Assembly (NCBI RefSeq): GCF_016653635.2
Contig: NZ_CP067420.1
Span: 4,428,001-4,492,000 of the forward strand
Source of the DNA: Skermanella sp. TT6
GTDB taxonomy: Bacteria > Pseudomonadota > Alphaproteobacteria > Azospirillales > Azospirillaceae
Length of the DNA stretch: 64,000 bases
Direction of reading: 5' to 3'
The notes under the pieces were generated by a model. The model was not told the origin of the DNA. It made no database searches and saw only the letters and a list, made by a program, of their open reading frames with translations. The translations under genes and the position numbers were made by a program. The stretch's first letter is position 1. Every line of letters begins with the position of its first letter. Below, piece after piece: positions 1 to 8,326 of the stretch.

Positions 1-82
1 TTGCGCCATGGGCGCAACCTACGGCTCGATGCAGGGCGGAGGCGATGCGGGCCGACGATCGTAGGTTGCGCCCATGGCGCAA
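1..82. repeat. Intergenic inverted-repeat element, copy 1
   Basis: Two perfect 23-bp arms (positions 1-23 and 60-82) face each other across a 36-bp centre. Each arm contains the palindromic core TTGCGCCATGGGCGCAA followed by CCTACG. The first ~55 bases recur almost unchanged at 55372-55440, and the arm alone recurs at 6700-6723. It looks like a REP/BIME-type dispersed palindromic repeat and codes for nothing recognisable. The element may extend to the left of the window. Confidence 0.8.
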
Positions 83-167
83 CGCTTCGGATCAGCTGTC
101 TCGGGCGGATTGACCGGATCGCGTACGGCTCTAATCAATCAGAAACACTGTGCCGGGCCGCAGCCGC

Positions 168-503
168 TCAGTCCGGAGGGGAGTCGCTCCAGTCGCCGAG
201 CGACATGATCGAGATCGCGAGGCCGACGAAGCCGAACAGGATCGCCATGCCCCAGATCAGCAGCAGGGCCCCGGTCAGGTCGCCGGGCGAGGCGCCCGCT
301 CCCAGCGTCAACGCCCCGATGCCGCCGACATCGGCCGCGATCAGGGCGGTCGCCGTCACCGCTCCCCCGGCGAAGCCCGCGCCGAAGGCGCCCGCCAGCC
401 TGCGCAGGATGGGTCGTTCGTGCCGCAGCGGCCATCCGGGACCGCTTCGCCGTTCGCCGGGGTCGGACATGCCATGCACCCTGTCTGCCATCGGGTCATC
501 CAT
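168..503 (-). CDS. Small predicted membrane protein, unknown function
   Basis: A 111-residue protein with a charged, arginine-rich N-terminus (about residues 1-35) followed by two hydrophobic stretches (about 42-60 and 75-102) joined by a short Gly/Pro-rich loop. This suggests a two-span inner-membrane protein. Codon use is typical of the GC-rich neighbours. The ATG at 503 is preceded by a weak AGGAACGGAAC sequence; an alternative start is the ATG at 470. No family is recognised and the downstream gene lies on the other strand, so no operon partner is evident. Confidence 0.55.
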   Translation of the reverse strand: MDDPMADRVHGMSDPGERRSGPGWPLRHERPILRRLAGAFGAGFAGGAVTATALIAADVGGIGALTLGAGASPGDLTGALLLIWGMAILFGFVGLAISIMSLGDWSDSPPD

Positions 504-628
504 AAACTGTTCCGTTCCTCGCGGGATTGCGAATCTTCAATGCGGGCAAATCGCGGCGGATGCACGCTCCCTGTCGGGTTTCGCATCCTGCGCCCCTGTC
601 GGGCGCACCGCTCGGGGAGTTCCACACC

Positions 629-733
629 ATGCATCTCGATTACGAGGCCTATGTCGCGCTCGGCTTCCTCGCCGCCACGGTCGGCGTGACCGTCGGGCTG
701 TTCTGGTTTCTCCTGTCCCGCAGGATGAAGTAG
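629..733 (+). CDS. Very small single-span membrane protein
   Basis: A 34-residue ORF beginning MHLDYEAYVALGF with one hydrophobic helix (about residues 9-28) and a basic end (SRRMK). This is the usual layout of a small inner-membrane protein with its C-terminus in the cytoplasm. A GGGGAG sequence lies 9 bases upstream of the ATG. The same frame is open further upstream (from 527), but that extension has no good start and low-complexity composition. The function is unknown. Confidence 0.5.
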   Translation: MHLDYEAYVALGFLAATVGVTVGLFWFLLSRRMK

Positions 734-861
734 GGGATCGGCCGGGAATACCGGCGTACTCGTTCTCCTGGACAATACGCTCCGTCGCCTTGTAACAGGA
801 ACCTTCGGACCGGCGGACGGCCGGTCCGAAGGTCCTTGCAGAAGGCAAAGAGCACATCCCC

Positions 862-1443
862 ATGGAACAAGAGTACCGGCCGGTTTCCCCGGAGGCCCAG
901 GTCGAAGCGTTGCGCACGCTCGTCGCGGCCGTGACCGCCGCCCGCGACGGCGGCTCGCCGGAAGCGGGCCTGGCTCCGGGCCTGCTGGACGTCCTGGACG
1001 GCCTGGAACCCCGGGACTCGGCGCTGGTGTCGGAACTGCTGATGAGCATAGCGTTCCGGGCGGGCGCCCGGGTGTCCGAACGCTATCCCTACATCGAGTT
1101 CGCGATCCATCTCGGGCGGGCGGCCCTGGGCGAGGAAGGCGGCGGCGACCCCGCCGACTTCCTCCAGGACCGGCTGCCGGCCTGGGACGTGCTGGAGCCG
1201 GCGCTGCGGACCATGCGCCGCCACGGTCGGCGCTGGTGGTCGCGCAATTCCCAGGGCGACCCGATCGACCTGCTCCAGGCCTATGCCCTGGGAGCGGCCC
1301 AGCTCGCCTGCCTGGGCCATTCCGACCAGGATTCCGGCCGCCTCGCCGCCTCCGGGCTGCTGTTCACCGCCGCGGCGCAGATCCTGACCCTGCGTCGGAT
1401 CGAGGACCCGGCCGCCTGGGAACAGGACCAGGAAGCGGGCTAG
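862..1443 (+). CDS. Conserved-type hypothetical protein, acidic, helical
   Basis: A 193-residue, Ala/Leu/Asp/Glu-rich protein without signal peptide or membrane segment, so probably cytoplasmic. The whole reading frame has GC-rich third positions and starts with an ATG at 862. Nothing in the sequence matches a catalytic motif I know. Its stop codon overlaps by 4 bp the end of the convergent MFS transporter gene, so the two share a 3' boundary. No function is proposed. Confidence 0.6.
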   Translation: MEQEYRPVSPEAQVEALRTLVAAVTAARDGGSPEAGLAPGLLDVLDGLEPRDSALVSELLMSIAFRAGARVSERYPYIEFAIHLGRAALGEEGGGDPADFLQDRLPAWDVLEPALRTMRRHGRRWWSRNSQGDPIDLLQAYALGAAQLACLGHSDQDSGRLAASGLLFTAAAQILTLRRIEDPAAWEQDQEAG

Positions 1444-2612
1444 GCGTCCGCGGCCCGGACCTCGTCCTGCCGGCCGCGCGAGGCCAGCAGCAGGGCGAAC
1501 ACGGCGCCGGCCAGCCCCAGTGCGGCCATGGCGTGATAGGCTGCGGCGCCGAGCCCCGCGTAGGCGGCGCCAGCCAGCATCATGGCCAGCGCCGTGCCCA
1601 TGCCCGTCGCGAGCGCGCCGTAAAGCGCCTGGGCGGTCGCGGAGCGGTCGATCGGGACGGCCTTCGCGATGTACTGCATGGCGGCGAGGTGGGCGGCCCC
1701 GAAGGTCATGCCGTGAAGCACCTGGAGCAGCGCCAGCACCGGCACGCTCTCCGCCACGGCCGTCCCTGCCCAGCGGACCAGGGCGGCGAGCCCCGCCAGC
1801 ACCAGGAGGCGGGCGGGACCGAGCCGCGCGGTCGCGGCGCCGCCGAAGGCGAACAGCAGGATCTCGGCGATCACGCCCTCCGCCCACAGCCCTCCGATCA
1901 CCGCCTCGGAATGGCCGAGCCCGCGCCAATGCAGGGTGCCGAACGCGTAATAGACCGCGTGGCTGGACTGGACGGCCGAGGTGGCCCCCAGGAACAGCAG
2001 GAATCCGGGATCGCGGAGCAGCGCCGCGATGCGGCTGGTCCGCAGCGGCGCCCCCTCCCCCGCCGGCCCGCGCGGCGGCGGCTTCGGCGCCAGCCAGCAG
2101 GACAGGGCCGTGAGGGCCATGGCGCCGATCAGCAGGTGGAGCACGGTCTCTGGACGGCTGTCGGCCACGACGATGCCGCCCAGGCTGGCGGCGGCGATGA
2201 AGCTGACCGAGCCCCACAGGCGCATCCGCCCGTAGTCGAGCCGGTGGGCCCGGGCGACCAGCAGGGTCAGGTTGTCGCCGATATTCATGATCGGGCTGAA
2301 ACCGGCGCTCATCAGCACGGTCACCAGCAGGATCGGCACGAAGCCGTCGGCCGGCAGGTACAGCAGCGAGGCCGCCAGGGCGGCGGCGCTGAGCAGGATC
2401 AGCGCCGTCCGCCGGTTGCCGGTGCGGTCGACGACCACGCCCGCCACCGGGATGGTGACGATGCGGACCCACAGCGCCACCGCCAGGACCGTCCCGATCT
2501 CCCCCGCCGACAGGCCCCGGCTCTCCAGCCAGACCGGCCAGAACGGCAGCTGGATGCCCAGGATCAGGAAATAGGCGGCGTAGAACAGGGACAGGCGAAA
2601 CGGCAGCAGCAT
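1440..2612 (-). CDS. MFS transporter, 3-phenylpropionate transporter (HcaT)-like
   Basis: A 390-residue protein with about 12 hydrophobic helices. The N-terminus (FYAAYFLILGIQLPFWPVWL) and the segments around GRMRLWGSVSFI match the layout of the PPP/HcaT-like branch of the major facilitator superfamily. These are inner-membrane proton-driven transporters often annotated for aromatic acids or nucleosides. The length is normal for the family. A VDRTGNRRTA loop between helices 2 and 3 corresponds to the MFS A-type signature. The substrate cannot be inferred: no catabolic genes are adjacent. The GST gene upstream on the same strand starts 654 bp away and ends 21 bp from this start, so the two could be co-transcribed. 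Confidence 0.8.
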   Translation of the reverse strand: MLLPFRLSLFYAAYFLILGIQLPFWPVWLESRGLSAGEIGTVLAVALWVRIVTIPVAGVVVDRTGNRRTALILLSAAALAASLLYLPADGFVPILLVTVLMSAGFSPIMNIGDNLTLLVARAHRLDYGRMRLWGSVSFIAAASLGGIVVADSRPETVLHLLIGAMALTALSCWLAPKPPPRGPAGEGAPLRTSRIAALLRDPGFLLFLGATSAVQSSHAVYYAFGTLHWRGLGHSEAVIGGLWAEGVIAEILLFAFGGAATARLGPARLLVLAGLAALVRWAGTAVAESVPVLALLQVLHGMTFGAAHLAAMQYIAKAVPIDRSATAQALYGALATGMGTALAMMLAGAAYAGLGAAAYHAMAALGLAGAVFALLLASRGRQDEVRAADA

Positions 2613-2633
2613 GGGGTTCCGGCGGAGAGGTGC

Positions 2634-3266
2634 TCAGGCCAGCGGAATTTCGTGGCCCTTCTTCGGCACATCATAGCCGCGCCGGACGGCGGGACGCCCT
2701 GCGATGGCGAGATACCAGCGCCGCACATTCGGGAATTGCGCGAGGTCGATCCGCTGCCATTCGAACCGCGAGACCCACGGCCACGTCGCGATGTCGGCGA
2801 TGGTGTAGTCGCCGCCGGCCAGGTACTCGGTCTCGCCCAGGCGCTTGTCCATGACGGAATAGAGCCGCCGGGCCTCGGCACCGAACCGCTCCTCCGCATA
2901 GGGCGCCTTGCCGGGGTTGAACTGAAGGAAATGGTGGGCCTGGCCCAGCATCGGGCCGGCGCCGCCCATCTGGAACATCAGCCACTGCCATGTCCGCCAC
3001 CGCCCCGGCCCGTCCTGGGGGATGAACATCCCCGTCCTCTCCGCCAGGTACAGCAGGATGGCGCCGGATTCCATCAGCGCCGCGCCGGTGTCGTGGTCGA
3101 CGATCGCGGGGATCTTGTTGTTCGGGCTGATCTTCAGGAAGTCCGGCGCGAACTGCTCGTCCTTGGTGATGTCGATCGGGTGGACCGCGTAGGGGAGGCC
3201 GGTCTCCTCCAGCATGATGGAGGCCTTCCGGCCGTTCGGCGTGGTCCAGGTATAGAGATCTATCAT
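2634..3266 (-). CDS. Glutathione S-transferase, Nu-class-like (YfcG/YghU type)
   Basis: A 210-residue protein starting MIDLYTWTTPNGRK, the characteristic N-terminus of YfcG-type GSTs, in which a Thr-Pro-Asn motif replaces the catalytic Tyr/Ser. The thioredoxin-like half includes NKIPAIVDHD (cis-Pro and G-site) and ESGAILLYLAE. The C-terminal helical domain contains YTIADIATWPWV. Nu-class members have disulfide-reductase and peroxidase activity with glutathione in the cytoplasm. A longer frame upstream lacks similarity, so the ATG at 3266 is preferred. It is followed 21 bp later by the MFS gene on the same strand. Confidence 0.9.
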   Translation of the reverse strand: MIDLYTWTTPNGRKASIMLEETGLPYAVHPIDITKDEQFAPDFLKISPNNKIPAIVDHDTGAALMESGAILLYLAERTGMFIPQDGPGRWRTWQWLMFQMGGAGPMLGQAHHFLQFNPGKAPYAEERFGAEARRLYSVMDKRLGETEYLAGGDYTIADIATWPWVSRFEWQRIDLAQFPNVRRWYLAIAGRPAVRRGYDVPKKGHEIPLA

Positions 3267-3330
3267 GGCGTTTCCTCGGCTGCGGGAGGGTCGAGTGTGG
3301 CCCACTTCGACGCTCCCGCAAACCGGGCAG

Positions 3331-5349
3331 TCAGGCGGCGCGCACCTTTTCGATGAACTCGTCCACCGCGCGCCGGAGCACCATGGACTGGCGGGTCAGC
3401 TCGGACGATTCGCGGAGCACCTGCTCCGCGGTCGCGAGCGAGGCGTCGGCCGCGGCGGTGACGCCGGCGATGTTGGCCGCGACCTCGCTGGTCCCGGCCG
3501 CGGCCTGCTCGACGTTCCGCGCGATCTCGCCGGTCGCCGCCTGCTGCTGCTCGACCGACGCGGCGATGGCGGCCGAGGTGCCGCTGACCTCGTCGATGGT
3601 GTGCAGGATGTCCTGGATCGCCTCGACCGCCTGGGCGGTCGCGGCCTGGACCGAGCTGATCTGGCCGGAGATGTCCTCGGTCGCCTTGGCGGTCTGGTTG
3701 GCCAGGTTCTTGACCTCCGACGCGACGACGGCGAAGCCCTTGCCCGCGTCGCCGGCGCGCGCCGCCTCGATCGTCGCGTTGAGGGCGAGCAGGTTGGTCT
3801 GGCCGGCGATGGTGTTGATCAGGCCGACCACCTCGCCGATCTTCTGGGCGGCGGTCGAGAGGCTGCCGACGATCTCGTTGGTCCGCCGGGCCTTCTCCAC
3901 CGCGTGCTGGATCGTGCGCGACGACCGGTCGACCTGCCGGCCGATCTCGGCGATCGAGGAGGCCAGCTCCTCCGCCGCGGCGGCGACGGTCTGGACGTTG
4001 GTCGAGGCGTGGTCGGCCGCGTTGGCGACCGCGGTGGCCTGCTGGGTCGCCTGCTGGGCCGCCGTGGACATGGTGGCCGCCGTCGCGTTCATCTCCCCCG
4101 ACGAGGTCGTGACATGGGTCACGACGCCGTTGACATGGTTCTCGAAATCGTCGGCCAGCTCCATCATGGACCGGCGGCGCTCCGCGGCGGCGCGCTGCTC
4201 CTGGACGGACTGCTCGGCCTGGAGCCGCTCGACCCGGATCGCGTTCTCCTTGAAGACCTGGACCGCCCGCGCCATCTCGCCGATCTCGTCCTCGAAACCC
4301 AGCCCCGTGACCTCGACGGAGCGGTCGCCCGACGCGAGCAGCGTCATGGTGGCGGTCATGGTCTTGACCGGGACGACGATGCTGCGGGCGATCAGCCAGG
4401 CAAGCAGGATGCCGCCCAGGAGCGCGGCGGCGACGAGCGCTCCGCTGACCCCGATGGTTCTGTCGATCTCGCTCAGGGTTTTCCGCTCGGTCTCCCGGAA
4501 GATGGCGCTCCAGCCGTCCACGGTGGCCTGGGTCAGGCTGCCGAACTCCTCCGCGACGACCGGCATGGCCTCGTAGATGAGGCTGTTCATCTCGAACGCC
4601 GACGCGGCCATCCGGTCGAAGGTCTTCGAATAGGTCTCGGCCAGCCGGAGCACGTCCTGGGCCAGCGCCATGCGGTCCGGGTCGTCGAACCATGCTGCGA
4701 GGTTGGTCGCGGCCGGCCTGAAGGCGGCGAGCCGCCGCGTCACGCTTTCCGCCAGCGCCTCGTCCGGCGTCGCCAGGAATTGGGTGGAGTTGAGCCGGGC
4801 ATACATGAACTGTTCCTGGGCGATCCCGGCCAGGCCCGCGGTCTCCATCTGCCTGGCGGCGGTGGCCTCGCTGATCAGGTCGGACAGGTTCCCGACGATC
4901 TGGTCGCCGAGCGGCCGAAGCGACTGGTCCAGCAGGGTGTCCCGCTTGACCCTGGCTTCCTTGACCTTGGCGAACTTCTCCCCGTAGTCGGCGGTCAGCT
5001 GGATCATGCGCTCCAGCCTCGCCCGGCTCGCCCCGTCGCGCGCCGCCGGCAACAGGTTCGTCAGGCTGGAAGCGATGTGGCCCAGGAGTTCATGGACGCG
5101 GCCCGCGGCCGTCTCGGTCCCCGACGAGGTATAGAGCAGCGCCTGCCGGCGAAGTTCCGCGAAGTCCTGGTTGATCGTGATCACCATGGCCGTGTTGGCG
5201 GAGGTCTCGCCGTACCGCTGGAAATTCGCGCGGGCGGCGATCAGCTCGACGATGCCGAAGCCGCCGACGGCTCCCAGCAGGGCGAGGATGAGCATGAACC
5301 CCGCGTAGATCCTGGTACCGATCCTGAACCTGGATGAAAGAGACCCCAT
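3331..5349 (-). CDS. Methyl-accepting chemotaxis protein, long periplasmic sensor
   Basis: A 672-residue chemoreceptor. It has TM1 at about residues 10-32, an all-helical periplasmic region of about 250 residues (HBM-like by size and helix content), TM2 near residue 285 ([17 protein letters not shown]), a HAMP domain and a long cytoplasmic coiled coil. The hairpin tip is present ([19 protein letters not shown]), which contacts CheA/CheW. It ends in a basic-rich tail without an obvious CheR-tethering pentapeptide. The start at 5349 has GAGGCAGGAC just upstream; the ORF is open further 5' but that part is Arg-rich noise. It is isolated from other che genes, and its ligand is unknown. Confidence 0.92.
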   Translation of the reverse strand: MGSLSSRFRIGTRIYAGFMLILALLGAVGGFGIVELIAARANFQRYGETSANTAMVITINQDFAELRRQALLYTSSGTETAAGRVHELLGHIASSLTNLLPAARDGASRARLERMIQLTADYGEKFAKVKEARVKRDTLLDQSLRPLGDQIVGNLSDLISEATAARQMETAGLAGIAQEQFMYARLNSTQFLATPDEALAESVTRRLAAFRPAATNLAAWFDDPDRMALAQDVLRLAETYSKTFDRMAASAFEMNSLIYEAMPVVAEEFGSLTQATVDGWSAIFRETERKTLSEIDRTIGVSGALVAAALLGGILLAWLIARSIVVPVKTMTATMTLLASGDRSVEVTGLGFEDEIGEMARAVQVFKENAIRVERLQAEQSVQEQRAAAERRRSMMELADDFENHVNGVVTHVTTSSGEMNATAATMSTAAQQATQQATAVANAADHASTNVQTVAAAAEELASSIAEIGRQVDRSSRTIQHAVEKARRTNEIVGSLSTAAQKIGEVVGLINTIAGQTNLLALNATIEAARAGDAGKGFAVVASEVKNLANQTAKATEDISGQISSVQAATAQAVEAIQDILHTIDEVSGTSAAIAASVEQQQAATGEIARNVEQAAAGTSEVAANIAGVTAAADASLATAEQVLRESSELTRQSMVLRRAVDEFIEKVRAA

Positions 5350-5719
5350 CGTCCTGCCTCGCCCTCTGGCCGCCCGCCGCCGCGATCCCGCCGTCCCGCG
5401 GCGGATCGATGCGGACCCTGCTTGATTTGTATCGGTCGCAAGGAGCGCGGCGGCAGCCCGCGCCACCCCAGCGTGCAGGAAGCCGCTGCGCTCCGCCCGC
5501 ACCGATAGCTAACTTTCGGGCTTGTCTTCCGTGATTTGAATCAGTCTTACGTTGCCGTGCCAATTAGCCGCGTATAGTACGCTATCTTCCGTATCGATCG
5601 GACCGGTTCGCCAAGGCGCCGGGCGGTGCGGGACCCGGCCGAAGTCACGCGATTGTTCTTCTCACCAGCGGTCCGTCGCCTTAGGATGGGTTAACCCGAA
5701 AGGTTCAGAGAACAAGCCC
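5350..5719. other. Divergent intergenic region, no gene seen
   Basis: A 370-bp spacer between the divergent chemoreceptor and transglycosylase genes. The stretch 5540-5600 is visibly more AT-rich than its surroundings and contains TTGCCG...TATAGT with only a 15-bp spacer, a poor sigma-70-like candidate. No RNA gene, repeat or convincing ORF was found. Confidence 0.4.
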
Positions 5720-6652
5720 ATGGCTGTTGACCAGCGACTGCCGCCGGTTCCCGGCAAGAAGCCCTCGGTACCCGGCGCCGCCTGGCAGCCGCCCGTGCCC
5801 GCCCGCAAGCCGGGCGGCGAAGGATTCGCCGCGGCGGTGGAGCGGGCGGGAGTTCCCCTGCCCGGCCGCAAGCCGGCGGACGTGCCGCCGGCTTCGGTGG
5901 CCGGCGGGCCCGTGGTCGACGCGATCCGGTCGGTCGCCGGGCTGTCCGGCCACAGCTTCGCCTCGCTGCTCTCCCAGGCGCAGCAGGAAAGCGGGCTGGA
6001 CCCCAAGGCGCGCAACCGCAAGAGTTCGGCGACCGGTCCCTTCCAGTTCATCGAGCGCACCTGGCTCGACCTGGTGCGGCGCCACGGATCAGCGTTCGGC
6101 CTGGGAGAGGTCGCGAAGCAGATCAAGGTGGTCGACGGCGCGCCGACCGTCGGCGACGCCGCGGCGCGCCGGAAGATCCTGGCGCTTCGCGAGGACCCAA
6201 ACCTGTCCGCCGGCATGGCCGCCCGGTACCTCGGCGAAGGCAAGGAGCGGCTTGGAAAGCTGCTCGGCCGGCCGGCCTCGACGATCGAGAGCCGAATCGC
6301 CTACATCATGGGCCCGAACGGGGCCGCCCGGCTGATCAACGCGGCCGAGAAGACGCCCGGCAAGCTGGCCCGGGACCTGCTGCCTTCCGCCGCGGCGGCC
6401 AACAGGAACCTGTTCCACGACCGCAGCGGCCACGCGCTCACCGCGTCGGACATGCTGAACCGGCTGACCCGCAGGATGCAGGCCGACGAGAAGCGATTCG
6501 CCGCGCTCGAGGACGCCCCCGACCCGCAGTCGGCGCCCGCGCACTCCAACGCGCTGCTGTTCGCGCAGATGCAGCAGGAGGGCTGGCCCGGCGAGCCGGA
6601 GGACGAGGCCGAGGAGAGCGATCCCCCGGTGCCGGTCCGGCGCCAGGGCTAG
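5720..6652 (+). CDS. Transglycosylase SLT-domain-like protein
   Basis: A 310-residue protein. After a Pro-rich N-terminal 70 residues (repeated PxPGKKP/PxPARKP motifs) comes a lysozyme-like SLT fold: QAQQESGLDPKARN carries the catalytic Glu context, SSATGPFQFIERTWL the Gly-x-x-Gln-Phe substrate groove, and IAYIMGPNGAARLI the later helix motif. Proteins of this type cleave peptidoglycan glycan strands; similar alphaproteobacterial proteins are linked to cell-envelope or flagellar assembly. No classical signal peptide is visible with the ATG at 5720, which is odd for a periplasmic enzyme. The region after residue 240 is low-complexity and acidic. Monocistronic. Confidence 0.8.
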   Translation: MAVDQRLPPVPGKKPSVPGAAWQPPVPARKPGGEGFAAAVERAGVPLPGRKPADVPPASVAGGPVVDAIRSVAGLSGHSFASLLSQAQQESGLDPKARNRKSSATGPFQFIERTWLDLVRRHGSAFGLGEVAKQIKVVDGAPTVGDAAARRKILALREDPNLSAGMAARYLGEGKERLGKLLGRPASTIESRIAYIMGPNGAARLINAAEKTPGKLARDLLPSAAAANRNLFHDRSGHALTASDMLNRLTRRMQADEKRFAALEDAPDPQSAPAHSNALLFAQMQQEGWPGEPEDEAEESDPPVPVRRQG

Positions 6653-6699
6653 GGCTTTACCCGATCGGGTCGATCCGCCGGGGCTGCCGATCAGACGTG

Positions 6700-6723
6700 T
6701 TGCGCCATGGGCGCAACCTACGG
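6700..6723. repeat. Dispersed palindromic repeat, copy 2 (single arm)
   Basis: The sequence contains TTGCGCCATGGGCGCAACC and continues CTACGG, identical to the arm of the element at 1-82. Only one arm is present; the following bases diverge. It lies in the 331-bp spacer between the transglycosylase and the PIN-toxin module. That spacer otherwise shows no gene. Confidence 0.7.
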
Positions 6724-6983
6724 TCGGCGGCCCCCATCACCGCCGCGATGCCGCCGGCCACGGTTTGCCTTGGCCCGGATTCCAGCCTTGAAATCGCAGG
6801 CCCGACCTGATCGGGCGGCCGCGGACGCATTACATCTACACGAGAAGCCATGCCGACGAGCGGCTTCACAGCAGCGGAACAACACGCCTCGATCATGCGC
6901 ACGGGCTCGCCGCCCGCGGGGAACGGTCGCGCGCCGCGGGTGTTGCCCCGAGCGGCGGCCATATGCGCGAGGAGATGGACGCG

Positions 6984-7286
6984 ATGAAGATCGATCCGAA
7001 ACTTCGGGAAGATTTGGCTCAGAAGCTCTACGAGGAGAGCGATCGGACCGGCGTCGCCTGGGTGCGCCGGCCGGAGTCGGTGAAACACGCCTTCCGGGAA
7101 GCGGCGGAACGGAAGCTTCGCTCCCCTGCGGACGCCGGGCACGGGCACGGGCACGGGCACGGGCACGGGCACGGGCACGCGCAGGACCAGATCAGGCAGG
7201 ATCGCGGGAAGCAGGCCGCCGGAACGGGCCGGCACGCCGGCGGGCCGCACCGGGGCAAGCCGGTGATGGAGCCTTGCACCCGGTGA
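6984..7286 (+). CDS. Putative antitoxin partner of PIN toxin, His-Gly repeat tail
   Basis: A 100-residue basic protein. Residues 1-47 form a helical segment (MKIDPKLREDLAQKLYEESD...), then comes a run of seven Gly-His pairs encoded by seven GGGCAC hexamers, then a Gly/His/Arg-rich tail. The ATG at 6984 is chosen because GAGGAG lies 9 bases upstream; ATGs at 6963 and 6975 are alternatives. Its stop (TGA, 7284-7286) overlaps the GTG start of the PIN gene as GTGA. That translational coupling is typical of toxin-antitoxin pairs, which is why an antitoxin role is inferred. It matches no antitoxin family I recognise. The His run could bind metal. Confidence 0.6.
   Translation: MKIDPKLREDLAQKLYEESDRTGVAWVRRPESVKHAFREAAERKLRSPADAGHGHGHGHGHGHGHAQDQIRQDRGKQAAGTGRHAGGPHRGKPVMEPCTR
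7137..7178. repeat. Seven-copy GGGCAC microsatellite inside the putative antitoxin
   Basis: Seven perfect tandem copies of GGGCAC encode (Gly-His)7. The unit is a multiple of three, so slippage changes the number of Gly-His pairs without breaking the frame. Confidence 0.95.
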
Positions 7287-7759
7287 CGCCCGCCTCCCCG
7301 GGCGCCCCCGGGCAGGACCGCCTCGTCCTCGACACCAACGTGTTCGTGGCCGCCGGATTCAATCCGGCGAGCAATGCCGCGGCCGTGGTGGAGGCGGTCC
7401 GGGAGGGGCGGTACCGGTTCGCCTGGGCCGAGGCGACCCGGGGCGAGACGGAGGCGGTGATCCGCCGGATTCCCGGGCTGGACTGGGAGCGTTTCGCCTG
7501 TCTTTTCGCGGCGGCCGACGAACATCGCGGCCCGCTCGACGTTTCATCATTCTCCAGGGTGGAAGATCCGGGCGACCGCAAGTTCGCGGCGCTGGCCGCG
7601 GCGACGGGGGCGGTGCTGATCACCAGCGATGCGCACCTGCTGTCGTGCCGCGACGAACTCCCGGTCACGGTGTCGACGCCGCGGGAACTGGTCGGCGGAT
7701 CGGCGCCCCGCAAACCGGGACCCGGAAACCGGGTGGAAGAGGAACCATGTCCTTCATAG
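7283..7759 (+). CDS. PIN-domain ribonuclease toxin (VapC-like)
   Basis: A 158-residue PIN-fold protein with the four acidic positions expected for Mg2+-dependent RNase activity: Asp in LVLDTNVFVAA near the N-terminus, Glu in the EATRGETEAVI region, Asp in DPGDRKFAALA, and Asp in VLITSDAHLL. Such proteins cleave RNA (often tRNA or rRNA) when their antitoxin is lost. The GTG start at 7283 overlaps the upstream gene's stop by GTGA; the open frame extends far upstream but without similarity. The last 13 bp overlap the next gene. The C-terminus after PRELVGG looks like an unstructured extension. Confidence 0.85.
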   Translation: MTPASPGAPGQDRLVLDTNVFVAAGFNPASNAAAVVEAVREGRYRFAWAEATRGETEAVIRRIPGLDWERFACLFAAADEHRGPLDVSSFSRVEDPGDRKFAALAAATGAVLITSDAHLLSCRDELPVTVSTPRELVGGSAPRKPGPGNRVEEEPCPS

Positions 7760-8196
7760 ATACACTTGTCAGCCACCTGGGAGAAATCGGCGTCGAATCG
7801 GACGACCTGCCGCTCCTGGTGCCGGCGGTCATCGCCGCGGGCGCGATGGTCGCCTTCGCCGACGGCACCGCCGAGGGCCGCGAACTGCGTGAAATCGATT
7901 CCGAGGCGCTGCGCTGCCTGATGGGCGACCAGGAGCGCGCCGACGATATCCACCGCGTGCTCGACCAGCACCTCTCCAATTTCGACCGCGACCGGACCTT
8001 CGGGCACGACCGCGCCCTGGGCGTGCTGGCCGATTTCGCGCCGGACGCGCCCGAGGAGCAGCGGGAACTGGTCCTGCGCTCGGCGCTTCAGGTTGGGGGA
8101 GCGGGTGCCGAGGGCGCGCTGAGTCCGGCGGAGCGGGATGCGGCCCGGGAAATCGCTCGGATACTGAGGCTGGACCCCGCCGCCCGGGGACTTTGA
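7747..8196 (+). CDS. TerB-like (tellurite-resistance/DjlA-type) domain protein
   Basis: A 149-residue, all-helical acidic protein. The segments VPAVIAAGAMVAFADGTAEG and FDRDRTFGHDRALGVLADFA resemble the two halves of the TerB fold, including the acidic Ala-Asp-Gly metal-binding-like turn. It is probably cytoplasmic. TerB-family proteins occur in stress and metal-response contexts, but no other ter gene is present here, so the role is open. The ATG at 7747 has GAAGAGGAA upstream and overlaps the PIN gene by 13 bp, suggesting co-transcription with that module. Confidence 0.7.
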   Translation: MSFIDTLVSHLGEIGVESDDLPLLVPAVIAAGAMVAFADGTAEGRELREIDSEALRCLMGDQERADDIHRVLDQHLSNFDRDRTFGHDRALGVLADFAPDAPEEQRELVLRSALQVGGAGAEGALSPAERDAAREIARILRLDPAARGL

Positions 8197-8243
8197 TGCG
8201 GCCTCGGGACGCCGACACCGTGGCCGGTACGTCTACGCAAGCC

Positions 8244-8274
8244 GTCGGCCTTCGCCCCTTCGGCGAGGGCCGAC
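8244..8274. repeat. REP-like hairpin (GTCGGCC...GGCCGAC)
   Basis: A 13-bp imperfect inverted repeat closing on TTCG-type loop sequence, located between the convergent TerB-like and carboxypeptidase genes. It shares GTCGGCCTTCG with the hairpin at 38244-38266. It may act as a transcription barrier or be a dispersed repeat. Confidence 0.5.
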
Positions 8275-8326
8275 CCGCGGTCGATGCTTCGAATGGCAGG
8301 GTTCTTCGGGAAACCTGGGCCCGGCG

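Noticed and set aside
649-2472. Long minus-strand open frame of 607 codons
   Set aside because: It overlaps several real genes, is Arg/Gly/Pro-rich and has no domain similarity; a shadow of the MFS transporter gene in GC-rich DNA.
7136-7180. Possible CRISPR-like tandem array
   Set aside because: Units are only 6 bp with no spacers; it is a coding microsatellite.
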